Source: Postechiella marina (GTDB lineage Bacteria; Bacteroidota; Bacteroidia; Flavobacteriales; Flavobacteriaceae). Taken from it: 64,000 bases of DNA. How positions within the stretch are numbered: position 1 is the first letter of the stretch; every line of letters starts with the position of its first letter. This document shows positions 9,593 through 18,318 of the stretch, piece after piece. The stretch is from NCBI RefSeq assembly GCF_039538365.1, contig NZ_BAABCA010000005.1, positions 124,001 through 188,000 on the forward strand, written 5' to 3'. Below the pieces are notes generated by a model that did no database searches, was not told the DNA's origin, and saw only the letters and a program-made list of their open reading frames with translations. The position numbers were made by a program, and so were the translations under genes.

Positions 9593-11017
9593 ATGAATAT
9601 TCTTGTAACAGGAGCCACTGGATATATAGGCAAACGCCTAATACCTATTCTTTTAAAAGAAGGACATAAAGTATATTGTGTTGTTAGAGATAAGCTTCGC
9701 GCAGACAAAAGTTACAACGAAGAAAAAAACATTTTTATTATTGAAGCCGATTTTTTAAAACCAGAAACATTAAAAAACATTCCTAAAAATATTGATGTTG
9801 CCTATTACTTAATTCATTCTATGTCCAATAATTCTAAAAATTTTGAATTATTAGAAGCGCGCTGTGCTACCTTTTTTAAAAATTACATAGAAAACACAAA
9901 TACAAAACAAGTTATTTACCTAAGTGGTATTACAAACCAACTAGAACTTTCTAAACATTTAAGTTCTAGAAAACAAGTAGAAACCATTCTATGGTCTAGA
10001 AAATATAGTCTTACTGTTTTTAGAGCAGGTATAATTGTTGGTTCTGGCAGCTCTTCTTTCGAAATAATAAGAGATTTAGTAGAAAAGCTACCGTTTATGA
10101 TAGCCCCAAAATGGCTTAACACAAAAACACAACCGCTTGCTGTACGAGACGTTTTATCGTTTTTATACAGAGCTGCAGGCAACCGGGCACTATATAATAA
10201 ATCGTATGATGTTTTTGGCCCAGAAATAATAACATACAAACAAATGCTATTGCAGTTTGCCAAAGTTAGAAAGTTAAAACGTTATATTTTAACCGTACCT
10301 ATTATGACACCTAAATTATCGTCTTATTGGTTATACTTTGTAACTTCTACATCTTACAAATTAGCAACCTCTTTAGTAGACAGCATGGGTATAGAAATTA
10401 TAGGCAAGACCAGTAATATAAACAAAATACTAAACGTAACTCCTCTTAGCTATAAAGAAGCAGTAAAACTTGCTTTTAAAAAAATTGAACAAAACAGTAT
10501 TATTTCTAGCTGGAAAGACTCTATGGTAAGTAGCGGGAGATTAGATAGCAATTTGCACAAATACATAAACGTGCCCACGTACGGATGCTATAAAGATTTT
10601 AAACAAAAAAAAGTAATTAACACAAGTAAAACCTTAGATAAAATTTGGGCTATTGGGGGTGAAAATGGCTGGTATTACGGTACATTACTATGGCGAATTA
10701 GAGGTTACATAGATAAATTATTTGGTGGTATTGGTTTAAGACGAGGCAGAACTAACCCTACCGAAATTGATGCTGGTGATGTACTTGATTTTTGGAGAGT
10801 AATATTTGCTGATAAAAAAAAGCAAAAATTGTTACTCTATGCAGAAATGAGACTTCCTGGTGAAGCTTGGCTTGAGTTTAAAATAGAAAACAACATACTT
10901 AAACAAACCGCCACCTTTAGACCAAGAGGATTGTGGGGGCGCCTATATTGGTTTAGCGTTCTCCCTTTTCATGGACTTATTTTTAACGGTATGATAAATA
11001 AATTATCTAATGCTTAA
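9593..11017 (+). CDS. SDR-type NAD(P)-binding protein with C-terminal DUF2867
   Basis: A 474-aa two-domain protein. The N-terminal extended-SDR Rossmann domain starts with TGATGYIGKRLIPILL (residues 6-21) and includes YYLIHSM and IYLSGIT stretches. The C-terminal ~150 residues are DUF2867 (IWAIGGENGWYYG, GGIGLRRGRTNPTEIDAGD, LPGEAWLEF). This architecture is widespread in Bacteroidota and often annotated as a nucleoside-diphosphate-sugar epimerase-like or NAD(P)H-binding protein; activity is unproven. It lies 23 bp after the kinase gene and is probably cotranscribed with it. Association with photolyase further down suggests a stress role. Confidence 0.85.
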   Translation: MNILVTGATGYIGKRLIPILLKEGHKVYCVVRDKLRADKSYNEEKNIFIIEADFLKPETLKNIPKNIDVAYYLIHSMSNNSKNFELLEARCATFFKNYIENTNTKQVIYLSGITNQLELSKHLSSRKQVETILWSRKYSLTVFRAGIIVGSGSSSFEIIRDLVEKLPFMIAPKWLNTKTQPLAVRDVLSFLYRAAGNRALYNKSYDVFGPEIITYKQMLLQFAKVRKLKRYILTVPIMTPKLSSYWLYFVTSTSYKLATSLVDSMGIEIIGKTSNINKILNVTPLSYKEAVKLAFKKIEQNSIISSWKDSMVSSGRLDSNLHKYINVPTYGCYKDFKQKKVINTSKTLDKIWAIGGENGWYYGTLLWRIRGYIDKLFGGIGLRRGRTNPTEIDAGDVLDFWRVIFADKKKQKLLLYAEMRLPGEAWLEFKIENNILKQTATFRPRGLWGRLYWFSVLPFHGLIFNGMINKLSNA

Positions 11018-11119
11018 TTTATTTAAAAGCGAATAGATTTAGTAAAGATTTTGGGATGTAAAAATGTAAACTTAGCTATAAATAACGACTATTAACACAA
11101 TAATTTTAAAACATATATT

Positions 11120-11344
11120 ATGAATTTAATAGATAAAGCACTTGAATTTGAACAAAGAAAAATGAGATCATTATCTACTAGCGATCGTGTTAAACTATCT
11201 AGAGAAGCCAAAGCTCTAATATTAGATTTAAACGAAATTTATAAGGTAGAAAAAGACAAAAACATAATGGATATTATGAAACGTTTAACTGTAAAAAAAC
11301 AAAAAATTGACAAAAGATTAAAAGGAGCTCCATTAACTGCTTAG
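11120..11344 (+). CDS. 74-aa small basic protein, first of a paralogous pair
   Basis: This 74-aa protein begins MNLIDKALEFEQRKMRSLST and contains a DIMKRLTVKKQKIDKRLKG block near the end. It is very similar along its length to the 71-aa product encoded at 11514 (shared pattern: IDxALxFEQRK, SREx+xLIL+LN, IMDIMKRLTV, KxxIxKRLKG). Both are predicted helical, highly charged and cytoplasmic. I recognise no named family. The pair lies inside the TetR-photolyase run. Typical of small bacteroidetal accessory proteins; a nucleic-acid or protein partner is possible but not shown. Confidence 0.75.
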   Translation: MNLIDKALEFEQRKMRSLSTSDRVKLSREAKALILDLNEIYKVEKDKNIMDIMKRLTVKKQKIDKRLKGAPLTA

Positions 11345-11513
11345 TTGCACATATAAGGATTTATTAAGTAGAAAAAAAGCTTATTTACTAAAATTTACAT
11401 AATTATTCTCTATATAAACTAAAAATCTCATATATTTTATTATATTGCCCGATTGTGTATATAATATACTTATATCGCAAACTCAATAAGAAAAGATTAA
11501 AGTTTAAAAAAGT

Positions 11514-11729
11514 ATGGAGATTATAGATAGAGCATTAGCTTTCGAACAACGCAAACACACATTTAAAACTACAAGTGAGCGTATCGAATCCTCTAGAGAA
11601 GTGAAAGATTTAATATTAAGCCTAAATACCATTTATAAGGAAAACAAAGATCCTAAAATAATGGATATAATGAAACGATTAACTGTTATTAAACAGAAAA
11701 TAGAAAAAAGGCTAAAGGGCAGGCCATAA
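11514..11729 (+). CDS. 71-aa small basic protein, second of a paralogous pair
   Basis: A tandem duplicate of the 11120 gene, 71 aa, with the same helical layout (MEIIDRALAFEQRK at the start, MDIMKRLTVIKQKIEKRLKG at the end). The two copies are separated by 169 bp, enough for an individual promoter, and they have diverged at many silent and some coding positions, so the duplication is not recent. Conservation of the IMDIMKRLTV core in both copies points to purifying selection. Function unknown. Confidence 0.75.
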   Translation: MEIIDRALAFEQRKHTFKTTSERIESSREVKDLILSLNTIYKENKDPKIMDIMKRLTVIKQKIEKRLKGRP

Positions 11730-11752
11730 CAAAATATATGCCCTGAAACCAT

Positions 11753-12436
11753 ATGAAAACAACAATTATTATAGGTGGAAGTAAGGGCATTGGAAAAGCT
11801 GTTTTACAAAATTTAATCTTACACTCAAAGGTTATAAACATTAGTAGAACAGCTCCTAACCTCTCTCACAAAAACTTAATTCATTACAGTTGTGATGTTT
11901 TAAAAGATCAATTACCAAATATAGAATTAGCAGATAATATTATTTATTGTCTTGGCAGTATAAACTTAAAACCTTTTTCTAGACTAAGCTTAGAAGATTT
12001 TAAAGACGATTTCGAAATTAATGTTTTAGGTGCTATAAAAGTAATACAAGCCTATTTGCCTATTCTAAAAAAAGGTGTAAACCCTTCCATTTTATTATTC
12101 AGCTCAGTTGCTACAAAACTAGGCATGCCTTTTCATGCGAGTATCTCTGTTGCAAAATCGGGTGTAGAAGGTTTAGTAAAATCTTTAGGTGCAGAACTAG
12201 CACCAACAATTCGTATTAACGCTATTGCCCCAACTGTTACAAATACAGAATTAGCATCCAAATTATTACGTAACGACAAGATAACAACTAGTATAAAAGA
12301 GCGCCACCCACTAAAAAAGATTCTAGAACCAAAAGAGGTTGCGAATATGGCAGAATTTTTAATCTCAGATAAAGCTTCATCACAATCAGGTCAAATTTTT
12401 AATATGGATTGTGGTATTGTTTCCTTTAAAATTTAA
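11753..12436 (+). CDS. short-chain dehydrogenase-like protein lacking the catalytic Tyr
   Basis: A 227-aa classical-SDR fold: cofactor loop GGSKGIGKAVL (residues 8-18), SSVATKLGMPFHASISVAK in the active-site region and a PG-type tail (NAIAPTVTNTELAS). In the usual YxxxK catalytic pair the Lys is present (AKSGVEG), but the position four residues before it is Ile rather than Tyr. The Ser of the triad is present. Such SDRs may be inactive, act as binding proteins or use a different base. The gene is 6 bp upstream of tspO and in the same run as the photolyase. Confidence 0.82.
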   Translation: MKTTIIIGGSKGIGKAVLQNLILHSKVINISRTAPNLSHKNLIHYSCDVLKDQLPNIELADNIIYCLGSINLKPFSRLSLEDFKDDFEINVLGAIKVIQAYLPILKKGVNPSILLFSSVATKLGMPFHASISVAKSGVEGLVKSLGAELAPTIRINAIAPTVTNTELASKLLRNDKITTSIKERHPLKKILEPKEVANMAEFLISDKASSQSGQIFNMDCGIVSFKI

Positions 12437-12442
12437 TTCTAA

Positions 12443-12904
12443 ATGAAATTTTTAAAATACTTAACATTTTTTTTAATTATCAATTTTAGTGCCTTAGGCG
12501 TAGGGAGTTGGCTTATGGAAAACGGACCAAGAACATCTTGGTATATAAACCTAAATAAAGCGCCTTGGACACCTCCTGGATGGGTATTTGGCATAGCTTG
12601 GTTTAGTATTATGGTTTGCTTTTCCATTTACATGACATATTTGTACAAGGCAACACCAAATACAAAACTCAAAATATTATTTTTACTGCAACTAATTTTT
12701 AATATTCTGTGGAATTACCTGTTTTTCAATAAGCATTTTGTTTTTCTTGGGCTTGCCTGCATTATTTTATTAACTGCTATTGTCGGGAAACTTCTTTTCG
12801 ATTATAAAAACCTATTACAAAGTAAAAGCCTATTAATTTTACCTTATTTTATTTGGCTTTGTATTGCAACCTCTCTTAATCTATACATTTATATATTTAA
12901 TTAA
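12443..12904 (+). CDS. tspO: TspO/MBR-family tryptophan-rich sensory protein
   Basis: A 153-aa membrane protein with five hydrophobic helices and the TspO hallmarks: a Trp-rich first loop (MENGPRTSWYINLNKAPWTP), PPGWVFGIAWFSI, and WNYLFF in helix 3. TspO proteins bind porphyrins and related compounds and are involved in light- and oxygen-dependent stress responses. It sits 6 bp after the SDR, with the SRPBCC gene starting 4 bp after its stop and photolyase following, so it is cotranscribed with DNA photorepair. The context supports a photoprotection role; ligand inferred from family only. Confidence 0.9.
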   Translation: MKFLKYLTFFLIINFSALGVGSWLMENGPRTSWYINLNKAPWTPPGWVFGIAWFSIMVCFSIYMTYLYKATPNTKLKILFLLQLIFNILWNYLFFNKHFVFLGLACIILLTAIVGKLLFDYKNLLQSKSLLILPYFIWLCIATSLNLYIYIFN

Positions 12905-12908
12905 ACTT

Positions 12909-13370
12909 ATGAAAATATACCGGTTACATAAAAAACAAAACTTACCCATTTCTATAGACACTGCATGGAATTTTCTATCAAACCCTAAAAATTTAAAAAC
13001 CATTACTCCAGAATATATGAGTTTTAATATTTTATCTGGTGCAGATAGGCCTATGTTTGCGGGTCAAATTATTCAATACATTGTAACCCCTATTTTAGGA
13101 ATAAAAACAAAATGGGTAACAGAGATTACACACAGTGTAGATAAACATTATTTTGTAGACGAACAACGTTTTGGTCCATATGCATTGTGGCATCATAAAC
13201 ATTTTATAAAAGAAATTGATGGCGGTGTAGAAATGGAAGATATTATAGATTATAAATTACCTTTTGGCATTTTTGGCCAATTGGCACACCCTATTTTAGT
13301 AAAACCTAAGTTAGATGAAATTTTTAGCTACAGAACAACAAAATTAGAGCAACTATTTGGAAGCTATTAA
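12909..13370 (+). CDS. SRPBCC (START/Bet v1-like) ligand-binding protein
   Basis: A 153-aa protein with the polyketide-cyclase/SRPBCC pattern: basic start, SIDTAWNFLSNPKNLKTITP near the N terminus, a beta-rich middle (WVTEITHSVDKHYFVDEQRF, GPYALWHHKHFIKEIDGGVE) and a C-terminal helix. Start 12909 is preferred over 12864 because the longer version overlaps tspO and adds a hydrophobic tail read from the tspO frame. These proteins form a hydrophobic cavity for lipids or pigments. Such genes are often neighbours of photolyase and TspO in flavobacteria, which fits pigment or porphyrin handling. The photolyase ATG follows one base after its stop. Confidence 0.82.
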   Translation: MKIYRLHKKQNLPISIDTAWNFLSNPKNLKTITPEYMSFNILSGADRPMFAGQIIQYIVTPILGIKTKWVTEITHSVDKHYFVDEQRFGPYALWHHKHFIKEIDGGVEMEDIIDYKLPFGIFGQLAHPILVKPKLDEIFSYRTTKLEQLFGSY

Positions 13371-13371
13371 A

Positions 13372-14676
13372 ATGAGAACACCTATAAATATATTTTGGTT
13401 TAGACGCGATTTAAGATTAGAAGACAATGCTGCTCTTTACCATGCCTTAGCAGATAAAAATAATGTATTACCAATATTTATTTTTGATTCTGAAATTTTG
13501 GCCCATTTAAAAAAAGATGATGCTAGAGTAACATTTATTCATAACTGCTTAACTAACATAAACAAAACTCTTAATAAAAAACACGAGCGTAACATTGCTG
13601 TTTATTACGGAAAACCTCTAGTTATCTATCAAAAGTTAATAGAAGATTATAATATAGAAAAAGTATTTACAAACCGAGATTACGAGCCTTATGCAAAACA
13701 ACGCGACTCGCAAATTAGCGCCCTTCTAGAAAAAAATAACATTAAGTTAGAAACCTATAAAGACCAAGTTATTTTTGAAAAAAATGAAATTTCTAAAAAA
13801 GATGGCACTCCTTATTTAGTTTACACGCCATACATGAAAAAATGGAAAGAAACCTTTAGACAACTAAAAATAGAATCGTTTCCTTCAGAAAAATTATTAA
13901 ATAATCTAATTAAAAATAAAGATCTTCCGTTTTTAAGTTTAAAAGATATTGGCTTTAAATCATCCAATCAAATTATAAAAAACTATAAAGTCTCCTCTAC
14001 TTTAATTAAAAATTACGAAGACACTCGAAATTTTCCAGAACAAGACAGCACTTCAAAACTAGGTCCGCATTTAAGGTTTGGCTCGGTTAGCGTAAGAGCA
14101 ATAATTAAAAAAGCAACACAAGAAACTAACGAAGTTTTTTGGCAGGAGCTTATTTGGCGAGAATTTTTTATGCAAATTCTATGGCATTTTCCACAAACTC
14201 AAACCAAAAGTTTTAAACCAAAGTACGATAATATTATATGGAGGAATAATGAAAAAGAATTTAATTTATGGTGTGAGGGTAAAACAGGCTACCCTTTAGT
14301 AGATGCAGGGATGCGCGAACTAAACACCACTGGTTTTATGCATAATAGAGTGCGCATGCTAGTGGGCAGCTTTCTATGCAAACACTTGCTTATAGATTGG
14401 AGATGGGGCGAAGCTTATTTTGCAGAAAAACTTCATGATTATGATGCTGCTAGTAATATTGGTAATTGGCAATGGGTTGCTGGTTGTGGTGTTGACGCTG
14501 CCCCATATTTTAGAATATTTAATCCTACTACTCAAATTAAAAAATTTGATAAAGATTTGAATTACATAAAAAAATGGGTACCCAATTTCCAAGAACTCAC
14601 TTATCCTCTTCCTATGGTAGATCATAAATTTGCAAGAGAACGTTGTTTAAAAACTTATAAAGAAGCTCTATATTAA
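13372..14676 (+). CDS. phr: deoxyribodipyrimidine photolyase (class I type)
   Basis: A 434-aa FAD enzyme of the cryptochrome/photolyase family. The N-terminal alpha/beta antenna domain begins INIFWFRRDLRLEDNAALYHA. The C-terminal helical FAD domain has the signature set GFMHNRVRM, DWRWGEAYFAEKLHDYDAASN and NWQWVAGCGVDAAPYFRIFNP, including the NWQW tryptophan region that transfers electrons. It repairs UV-induced cyclobutane dimers using blue light. Start 13372 is used because 13357 would read back into the SRPBCC gene. The stop codon overlaps the stop of the converging galM gene (14673-14676). It is the last member of the run that starts with the TetR regulator. Confidence 0.93.
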   Translation: MRTPINIFWFRRDLRLEDNAALYHALADKNNVLPIFIFDSEILAHLKKDDARVTFIHNCLTNINKTLNKKHERNIAVYYGKPLVIYQKLIEDYNIEKVFTNRDYEPYAKQRDSQISALLEKNNIKLETYKDQVIFEKNEISKKDGTPYLVYTPYMKKWKETFRQLKIESFPSEKLLNNLIKNKDLPFLSLKDIGFKSSNQIIKNYKVSSTLIKNYEDTRNFPEQDSTSKLGPHLRFGSVSVRAIIKKATQETNEVFWQELIWREFFMQILWHFPQTQTKSFKPKYDNIIWRNNEKEFNLWCEGKTGYPLVDAGMRELNTTGFMHNRVRMLVGSFLCKHLLIDWRWGEAYFAEKLHDYDAASNIGNWQWVAGCGVDAAPYFRIFNPTTQIKKFDKDLNYIKKWVPNFQELTYPLPMVDHKFARERCLKTYKEALY

Positions 14677-15797
14677 TAATGCTTAACTAAACCAAAATCG
14701 TAGATAACTTCTTCTTTATATTTTTCTCCTGGTTTTAATAATGTCGAAGGGAAATTAGAATGATTTGGAGAATTAGGAAAATGTTGAGTTTCTAAGCAAA
14801 AACCACTATGTGGCCCATATTTAACACCATATTTACCCACTAACATACTATCTATCGCATTACCCGAATAAAATTGAACTCCTGGTTGTGTTGTATACAC
14901 ATCCATAGTTCTTCCAGATTTAGGTTCTATAACTTCTATTAATTTTTTTAGTTTAGTATCATAGTTATTAAATACATAGTTATAATGATACCCGCCATTA
15001 TTCAACTTCTTAATATTTTTACCAATACGAGTACTTTTTGTTAAATCCCAATCATGCCCATTTACAGAAGCGATAATACCGGTTGGAACAATGTCTTCAT
15101 CTATTTCAGTATAATTATCGGCATCAATTTTTATAAGGTGATCGTAAATTTTAGCTTGAGTTCCTGCTAAATTAAAATAACTGTGTTGTGTTAAATTTAC
15201 ATGGGTATTTTTATCTGTAGTCGCTTCAAAAATAACATGAACTGCGTTATTTTTTGTTAATGTATAAGTTACATATACATCTAAATTTCCAGGAAAACCA
15301 TACGTACCATCTTTAGATAGATAATGAAATTTAATACCTTCTCCCTCTTCATTTTCAATTTTTTCACTATGCCAAACAGCTCTATCGAATTCATTATTAC
15401 CATGCGAACAATGTTTAGAATTAGATTCTAAATTATAAACAATGCTATCTATTTTAAATTGGCTATTTCTTATTCTATTGGCCACTCGACCTATAGTTGC
15501 TCCAAAACATGGGTTTGGCTCTAAATATTGCTTTAAATTATCGAAACCTAAAACCACATCTTCTACTTTTCCAAATTGATCTGGCACTAATAGAGACGTA
15601 ATAATACCACCATAATTTGTCATTTTTAAAACCATGCCATTGGCATTTGTTAAAGTATATAAATAGATTTGCTTTCCATTTATATGCCCCCATTTTTCTG
15701 CTTGAAACGTATTAGATACGGTTGTTTTTTTAGTGTCTTTACAACTAAAAAAAAGACACAAAAAACTTATAGCAAAAACCTTAACAACTTTATGCAT
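14673..15797 (-). CDS. galM: galactose mutarotase (aldose 1-epimerase), lipoprotein form
   Basis: A 374-aa protein with a type II signal peptide and lipobox (LCLFFSC, Cys ~19), so it is probably attached to the periplasmic side of a membrane. Mutarotase motifs: NYGGIITSLLVPD, GATIGRVANRI, HGNNEFDRAVW, NLTQHSYFNLAG (catalytic His), and near the end GFCLETQHFPNSPN with the catalytic Glu. It interconverts alpha and beta anomers of aldoses. No sugar genes are adjacent on its strand; a secreted GH2 galactosidase lies much further right. The gene converges on photolyase with overlapping stop codons. Confidence 0.92.
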   Translation of the reverse strand: MHKVVKVFAISFLCLFFSCKDTKKTTVSNTFQAEKWGHINGKQIYLYTLTNANGMVLKMTNYGGIITSLLVPDQFGKVEDVVLGFDNLKQYLEPNPCFGATIGRVANRIRNSQFKIDSIVYNLESNSKHCSHGNNEFDRAVWHSEKIENEEGEGIKFHYLSKDGTYGFPGNLDVYVTYTLTKNNAVHVIFEATTDKNTHVNLTQHSYFNLAGTQAKIYDHLIKIDADNYTEIDEDIVPTGIIASVNGHDWDLTKSTRIGKNIKKLNNGGYHYNYVFNNYDTKLKKLIEVIEPKSGRTMDVYTTQPGVQFYSGNAIDSMLVGKYGVKYGPHSGFCLETQHFPNSPNHSNFPSTLLKPGEKYKEEVIYDFGLVKHY

Positions 15798-15857
15798 GCC
15801 TCAAAATTTAAATAATTAGTAAATAAAATGTTGCCTAGAAACTAAAACACTAAATGT

Positions 15858-17165
15858 TTACAACCTTTCTATATGTGCTCCAATAGCACGTAATCGCTCA
15901 TCTATATTTTCGTAACCTCTATCAATCTGTTCTATATTCATTATAGTAGATGTTCCTTTTGCCGAAAGTGCAGCTATTAATAAAGAAACACCAGCACGAA
16001 TATCCGGAGATGTCATAGTTGTTGCTTTTAATGTAGACTTAAAATCGTGACCAATAACTGTAGCCCTATGCGGATCGCAAAGAATAATTTTTGCGCCCAT
16101 GTCTATTAATTTATCTACAAAGAACAAACGGCTTTCAAACATTTTTTGATGAATTAAAACACTTCCTCTTGCTTGAGTAGCTACCACTAAAATAATACTT
16201 AACAAATCTGGAGTAAAGCCTGGCCAAGGCGCATCAGAAATAGTTAAAATAGACCCGTCTATAAAACTTTGAATTTCGTAACCATCTGTATGTGCTGGAA
16301 TATGAATATCGTCGCCTCGCTTTTCAACAGTAATTCCTAATTTTCTAAACACACTAGGTATAAGTCCTAAATCATTCCAAGAAACATTAGTAATTGTTAA
16401 TTCACTTTTTGTCATTGCAGCCAAACCAATCCAACTCCCAATTTCTATCATATCTGGTAGCATGGTATGGTCTGTACCTCCTAGAGAATCAACACCATCT
16501 ATAATTAACATGTTAGAACCTACACCGCTAATTTTTGCTCCCATTCTATTCAACATCTTACAAAGTTGTTGCAAATAAGGTTCGCAAGCTGCATTGTAAA
16601 TAGTTGTTTGTCCTTGCGCCAAAACAGCAGCCATTACAATATTTGCTGTTCCTGTTACAGAGGCTTCTTCAAGTAACATATAAGTTCCTGTTAACTTATC
16701 TGCTTCAACGCCATAAAATTGATCTTCTTTACTGTATCTAAAATTGGCTCCAAGTTTAATTAAGCCTTCGAAGTGAGTGTCTAAACGTCGTCTTCCTATT
16801 TTATCGCCTCCAGGTTTAGGTATATAACCTTTACCAAAACGCGCTAATAAAGGACCTACAATCATTATAGAACCGCGTAAACCGCGTCCGTCTACTTTAA
16901 AAGCATCAGATTCTAAATATTCTAAATTAACTTTATCTGCTTTAAAAGTATAGGTTCCTTTTGATAGTTTTTCAACCTTTACACCTAACTTTTTTAATAA
17001 ACTAATTAGTTTATTAACATCAACTATATCTGGAATATTATTAATTGTAACCAATTCTGGAGTTAATAATACTGCACATAAAATTTGTAAAGCTTCATTT
17101 TTTGCTCCTTGAGGCTGTATCTTTCCTTTTAATTGGTGGCCTCCTTCAATTTTAAATGTTCCCAT
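15858..17165 (-). CDS. murA: UDP-N-acetylglucosamine 1-carboxyvinyltransferase
   Basis: A 435-aa enzyme of the EPSP-synthase fold that transfers enolpyruvate from PEP to UDP-GlcNAc, the first committed step of peptidoglycan synthesis. Clear motifs: GAKNEALQ (N-terminal UDP-GlcNAc loop, Lys22), DGRGLRGSIMIVGPLL, and the active-site loop KPGGDKIGRRRLDTH. In that loop residue 121 is Asp (codon at 16803-16805) where E. coli has Cys115. Asp keeps activity in other bacteria but cannot be alkylated by fosfomycin. It is 6 bp downstream of the DUF4290 gene and likely in the same transcript. Confidence 0.95.
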   Translation of the reverse strand: MGTFKIEGGHQLKGKIQPQGAKNEALQILCAVLLTPELVTINNIPDIVDVNKLISLLKKLGVKVEKLSKGTYTFKADKVNLEYLESDAFKVDGRGLRGSIMIVGPLLARFGKGYIPKPGGDKIGRRRLDTHFEGLIKLGANFRYSKEDQFYGVEADKLTGTYMLLEEASVTGTANIVMAAVLAQGQTTIYNAACEPYLQQLCKMLNRMGAKISGVGSNMLIIDGVDSLGGTDHTMLPDMIEIGSWIGLAAMTKSELTITNVSWNDLGLIPSVFRKLGITVEKRGDDIHIPAHTDGYEIQSFIDGSILTISDAPWPGFTPDLLSIILVVATQARGSVLIHQKMFESRLFFVDKLIDMGAKIILCDPHRATVIGHDFKSTLKATTMTSPDIRAGVSLLIAALSAKGTSTIMNIEQIDRGYENIDERLRAIGAHIERL

Positions 17166-17171
17166 ATTTGC

Positions 17172-17822
17172 TTAGTAGCGTTTTCTTTGGCGATTATTAG
17201 AATTGTTCTTTTTATGGTGTTGCTTTTTGTTGTTTGAGTTAAACTTATTTTTAGTTCGCATCAAACTAGTAGAATCTCTTAATTCTTCTTTAGAATTTCT
17301 TAAATCAATTTTACCATTAGACAACTCGTAAAGATGATTAAATATAACATCGTCTTGCACCGTGTCTTTATTCCAATTTAAAAAGCATTTTTTCATATGG
17401 TTTGCAATCGTATATAAAAGTGCTTCTTTCATCTCTCCTTCATCCCATGTATTAGCAACGTCAATCATGGTTTTAATATTGTTACCATAAAAGCGATACT
17501 TTGGGAAATTTTGAGGGTACTTTAAAGGTTCTGGGCGCTCGTTTAGCAACTCTTTAGTTGGTTTTTCGAAAGGACAATCTGCATCCAATTCAAAATTAGC
17601 CATTATAAAAAGTTGATCCCAGAGTTTATGCTGAAAATCGGGAACGTCTCTTAAGTGCGGTTGCATATTTCCCATTACAGAAATAATTGCTTTCGCTAAG
17701 TTATTACGTTCTTCTTTTGTTTCTCTTGTCTTGGCGTGATTAATCATTTTCTGCATATGGCGACCATACTCAGGAATAATTAAATGTTCACGCTCTGTGT
17801 TATATTCTAGATTATCTATCAA
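17172..17822 (-). CDS. DUF4290 domain protein
   Basis: A 216-aa cytoplasmic protein that matches DUF4290 throughout, from LEYNTEREHLIIPEYGRHMQ at the start through DVPDFQHKLWDQLFIM. The last ~40 residues are a low-complexity, Asn/Lys-rich basic tail (KKQHHKKNNSNNRQRKR) likely to bind nucleic acid or anionic surfaces. It lies immediately upstream of murA (6 bp), a pairing I regard as conserved in flavobacteria, so a link to cell-wall synthesis is reasonable, though no function is established. Confidence 0.85.
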   Translation of the reverse strand: MIDNLEYNTEREHLIIPEYGRHMQKMINHAKTRETKEERNNLAKAIISVMGNMQPHLRDVPDFQHKLWDQLFIMANFELDADCPFEKPTKELLNERPEPLKYPQNFPKYRFYGNNIKTMIDVANTWDEGEMKEALLYTIANHMKKCFLNWNKDTVQDDVIFNHLYELSNGKIDLRNSKEELRDSTSLMRTKNKFNSNNKKQHHKKNNSNNRQRKRY

Positions 17823-17888
17823 AATAAATGTGTAGAGTTTAATTTTTGCGCACGTAGTTGTTATGCACTCGCAAAATACAAAAAAAAA

Positions 17889-18182
17889 CTAAAGACTTAT
17901 CACGCCTTCAATCTTTTCTGCAACTTCCTTATATTTTTCTATTACAGCATCAGGGGTTTTCATTCTAACATTAACAGAAACACTTGTATATTTACCGTTT
18001 TTTGATGCATTTATATTAATAACCGCTCCCATGTTATCAAAAATAGCTTCGATTTTTGCTATTTTTTTAGAGTCTGACTTAACAATAAACTTATACAAAT
18101 ATTCTGAAGGCCAAGCGGCAGTTTCTTCTAATTGTACTTTTAATTTTGCGTAAAATTCTTCTGTATTTGGAGGTGTACTCAT
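17889..18182 (-). CDS. DUF493 family protein
   Basis: A 97-aa protein with the DUF493 (YbeD-like) pattern: WPSEYLYKFIVKS, an ACT-like alpha/beta region and the ending YTSVSVNVRMKTPDAVIEKY. YbeD-type proteins have an ACT-like fold thought to bind small ligands, but the role is unknown. A -7 promoter box (TATCTTTG on the minus strand, 18201-18208) lies just upstream, so this gene heads a minus-strand unit with DUF4290 and murA behind it (66 bp gap). Confidence 0.85.
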   Translation of the reverse strand: MSTPPNTEEFYAKLKVQLEETAAWPSEYLYKFIVKSDSKKIAKIEAIFDNMGAVININASKNGKYTSVSVNVRMKTPDAVIEKYKEVAEKIEGVISL

Positions 18183-18318
18183 ATGTTTTTTTATTAATTA
18201 CAAAGATACCATTTCGTAGTTAAAATTCGATTATGCTGTGGCCTATTTGAGATAATTTTAACTAGTAATTGGTTATCATCATTATAATTCCGATTTTTAC
18301 ACCCAAAATCACTTCAAC

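Noticed and set aside
11345..11513. Riboswitch between the two tiny paralogues
   Set aside because: No stable stems or known aptamer pattern; plain AT-rich DNA.
12864..12908. Longer start of the SRPBCC protein
   Set aside because: It overlaps tspO in another frame and adds a hydrophobic stretch not seen in the family.
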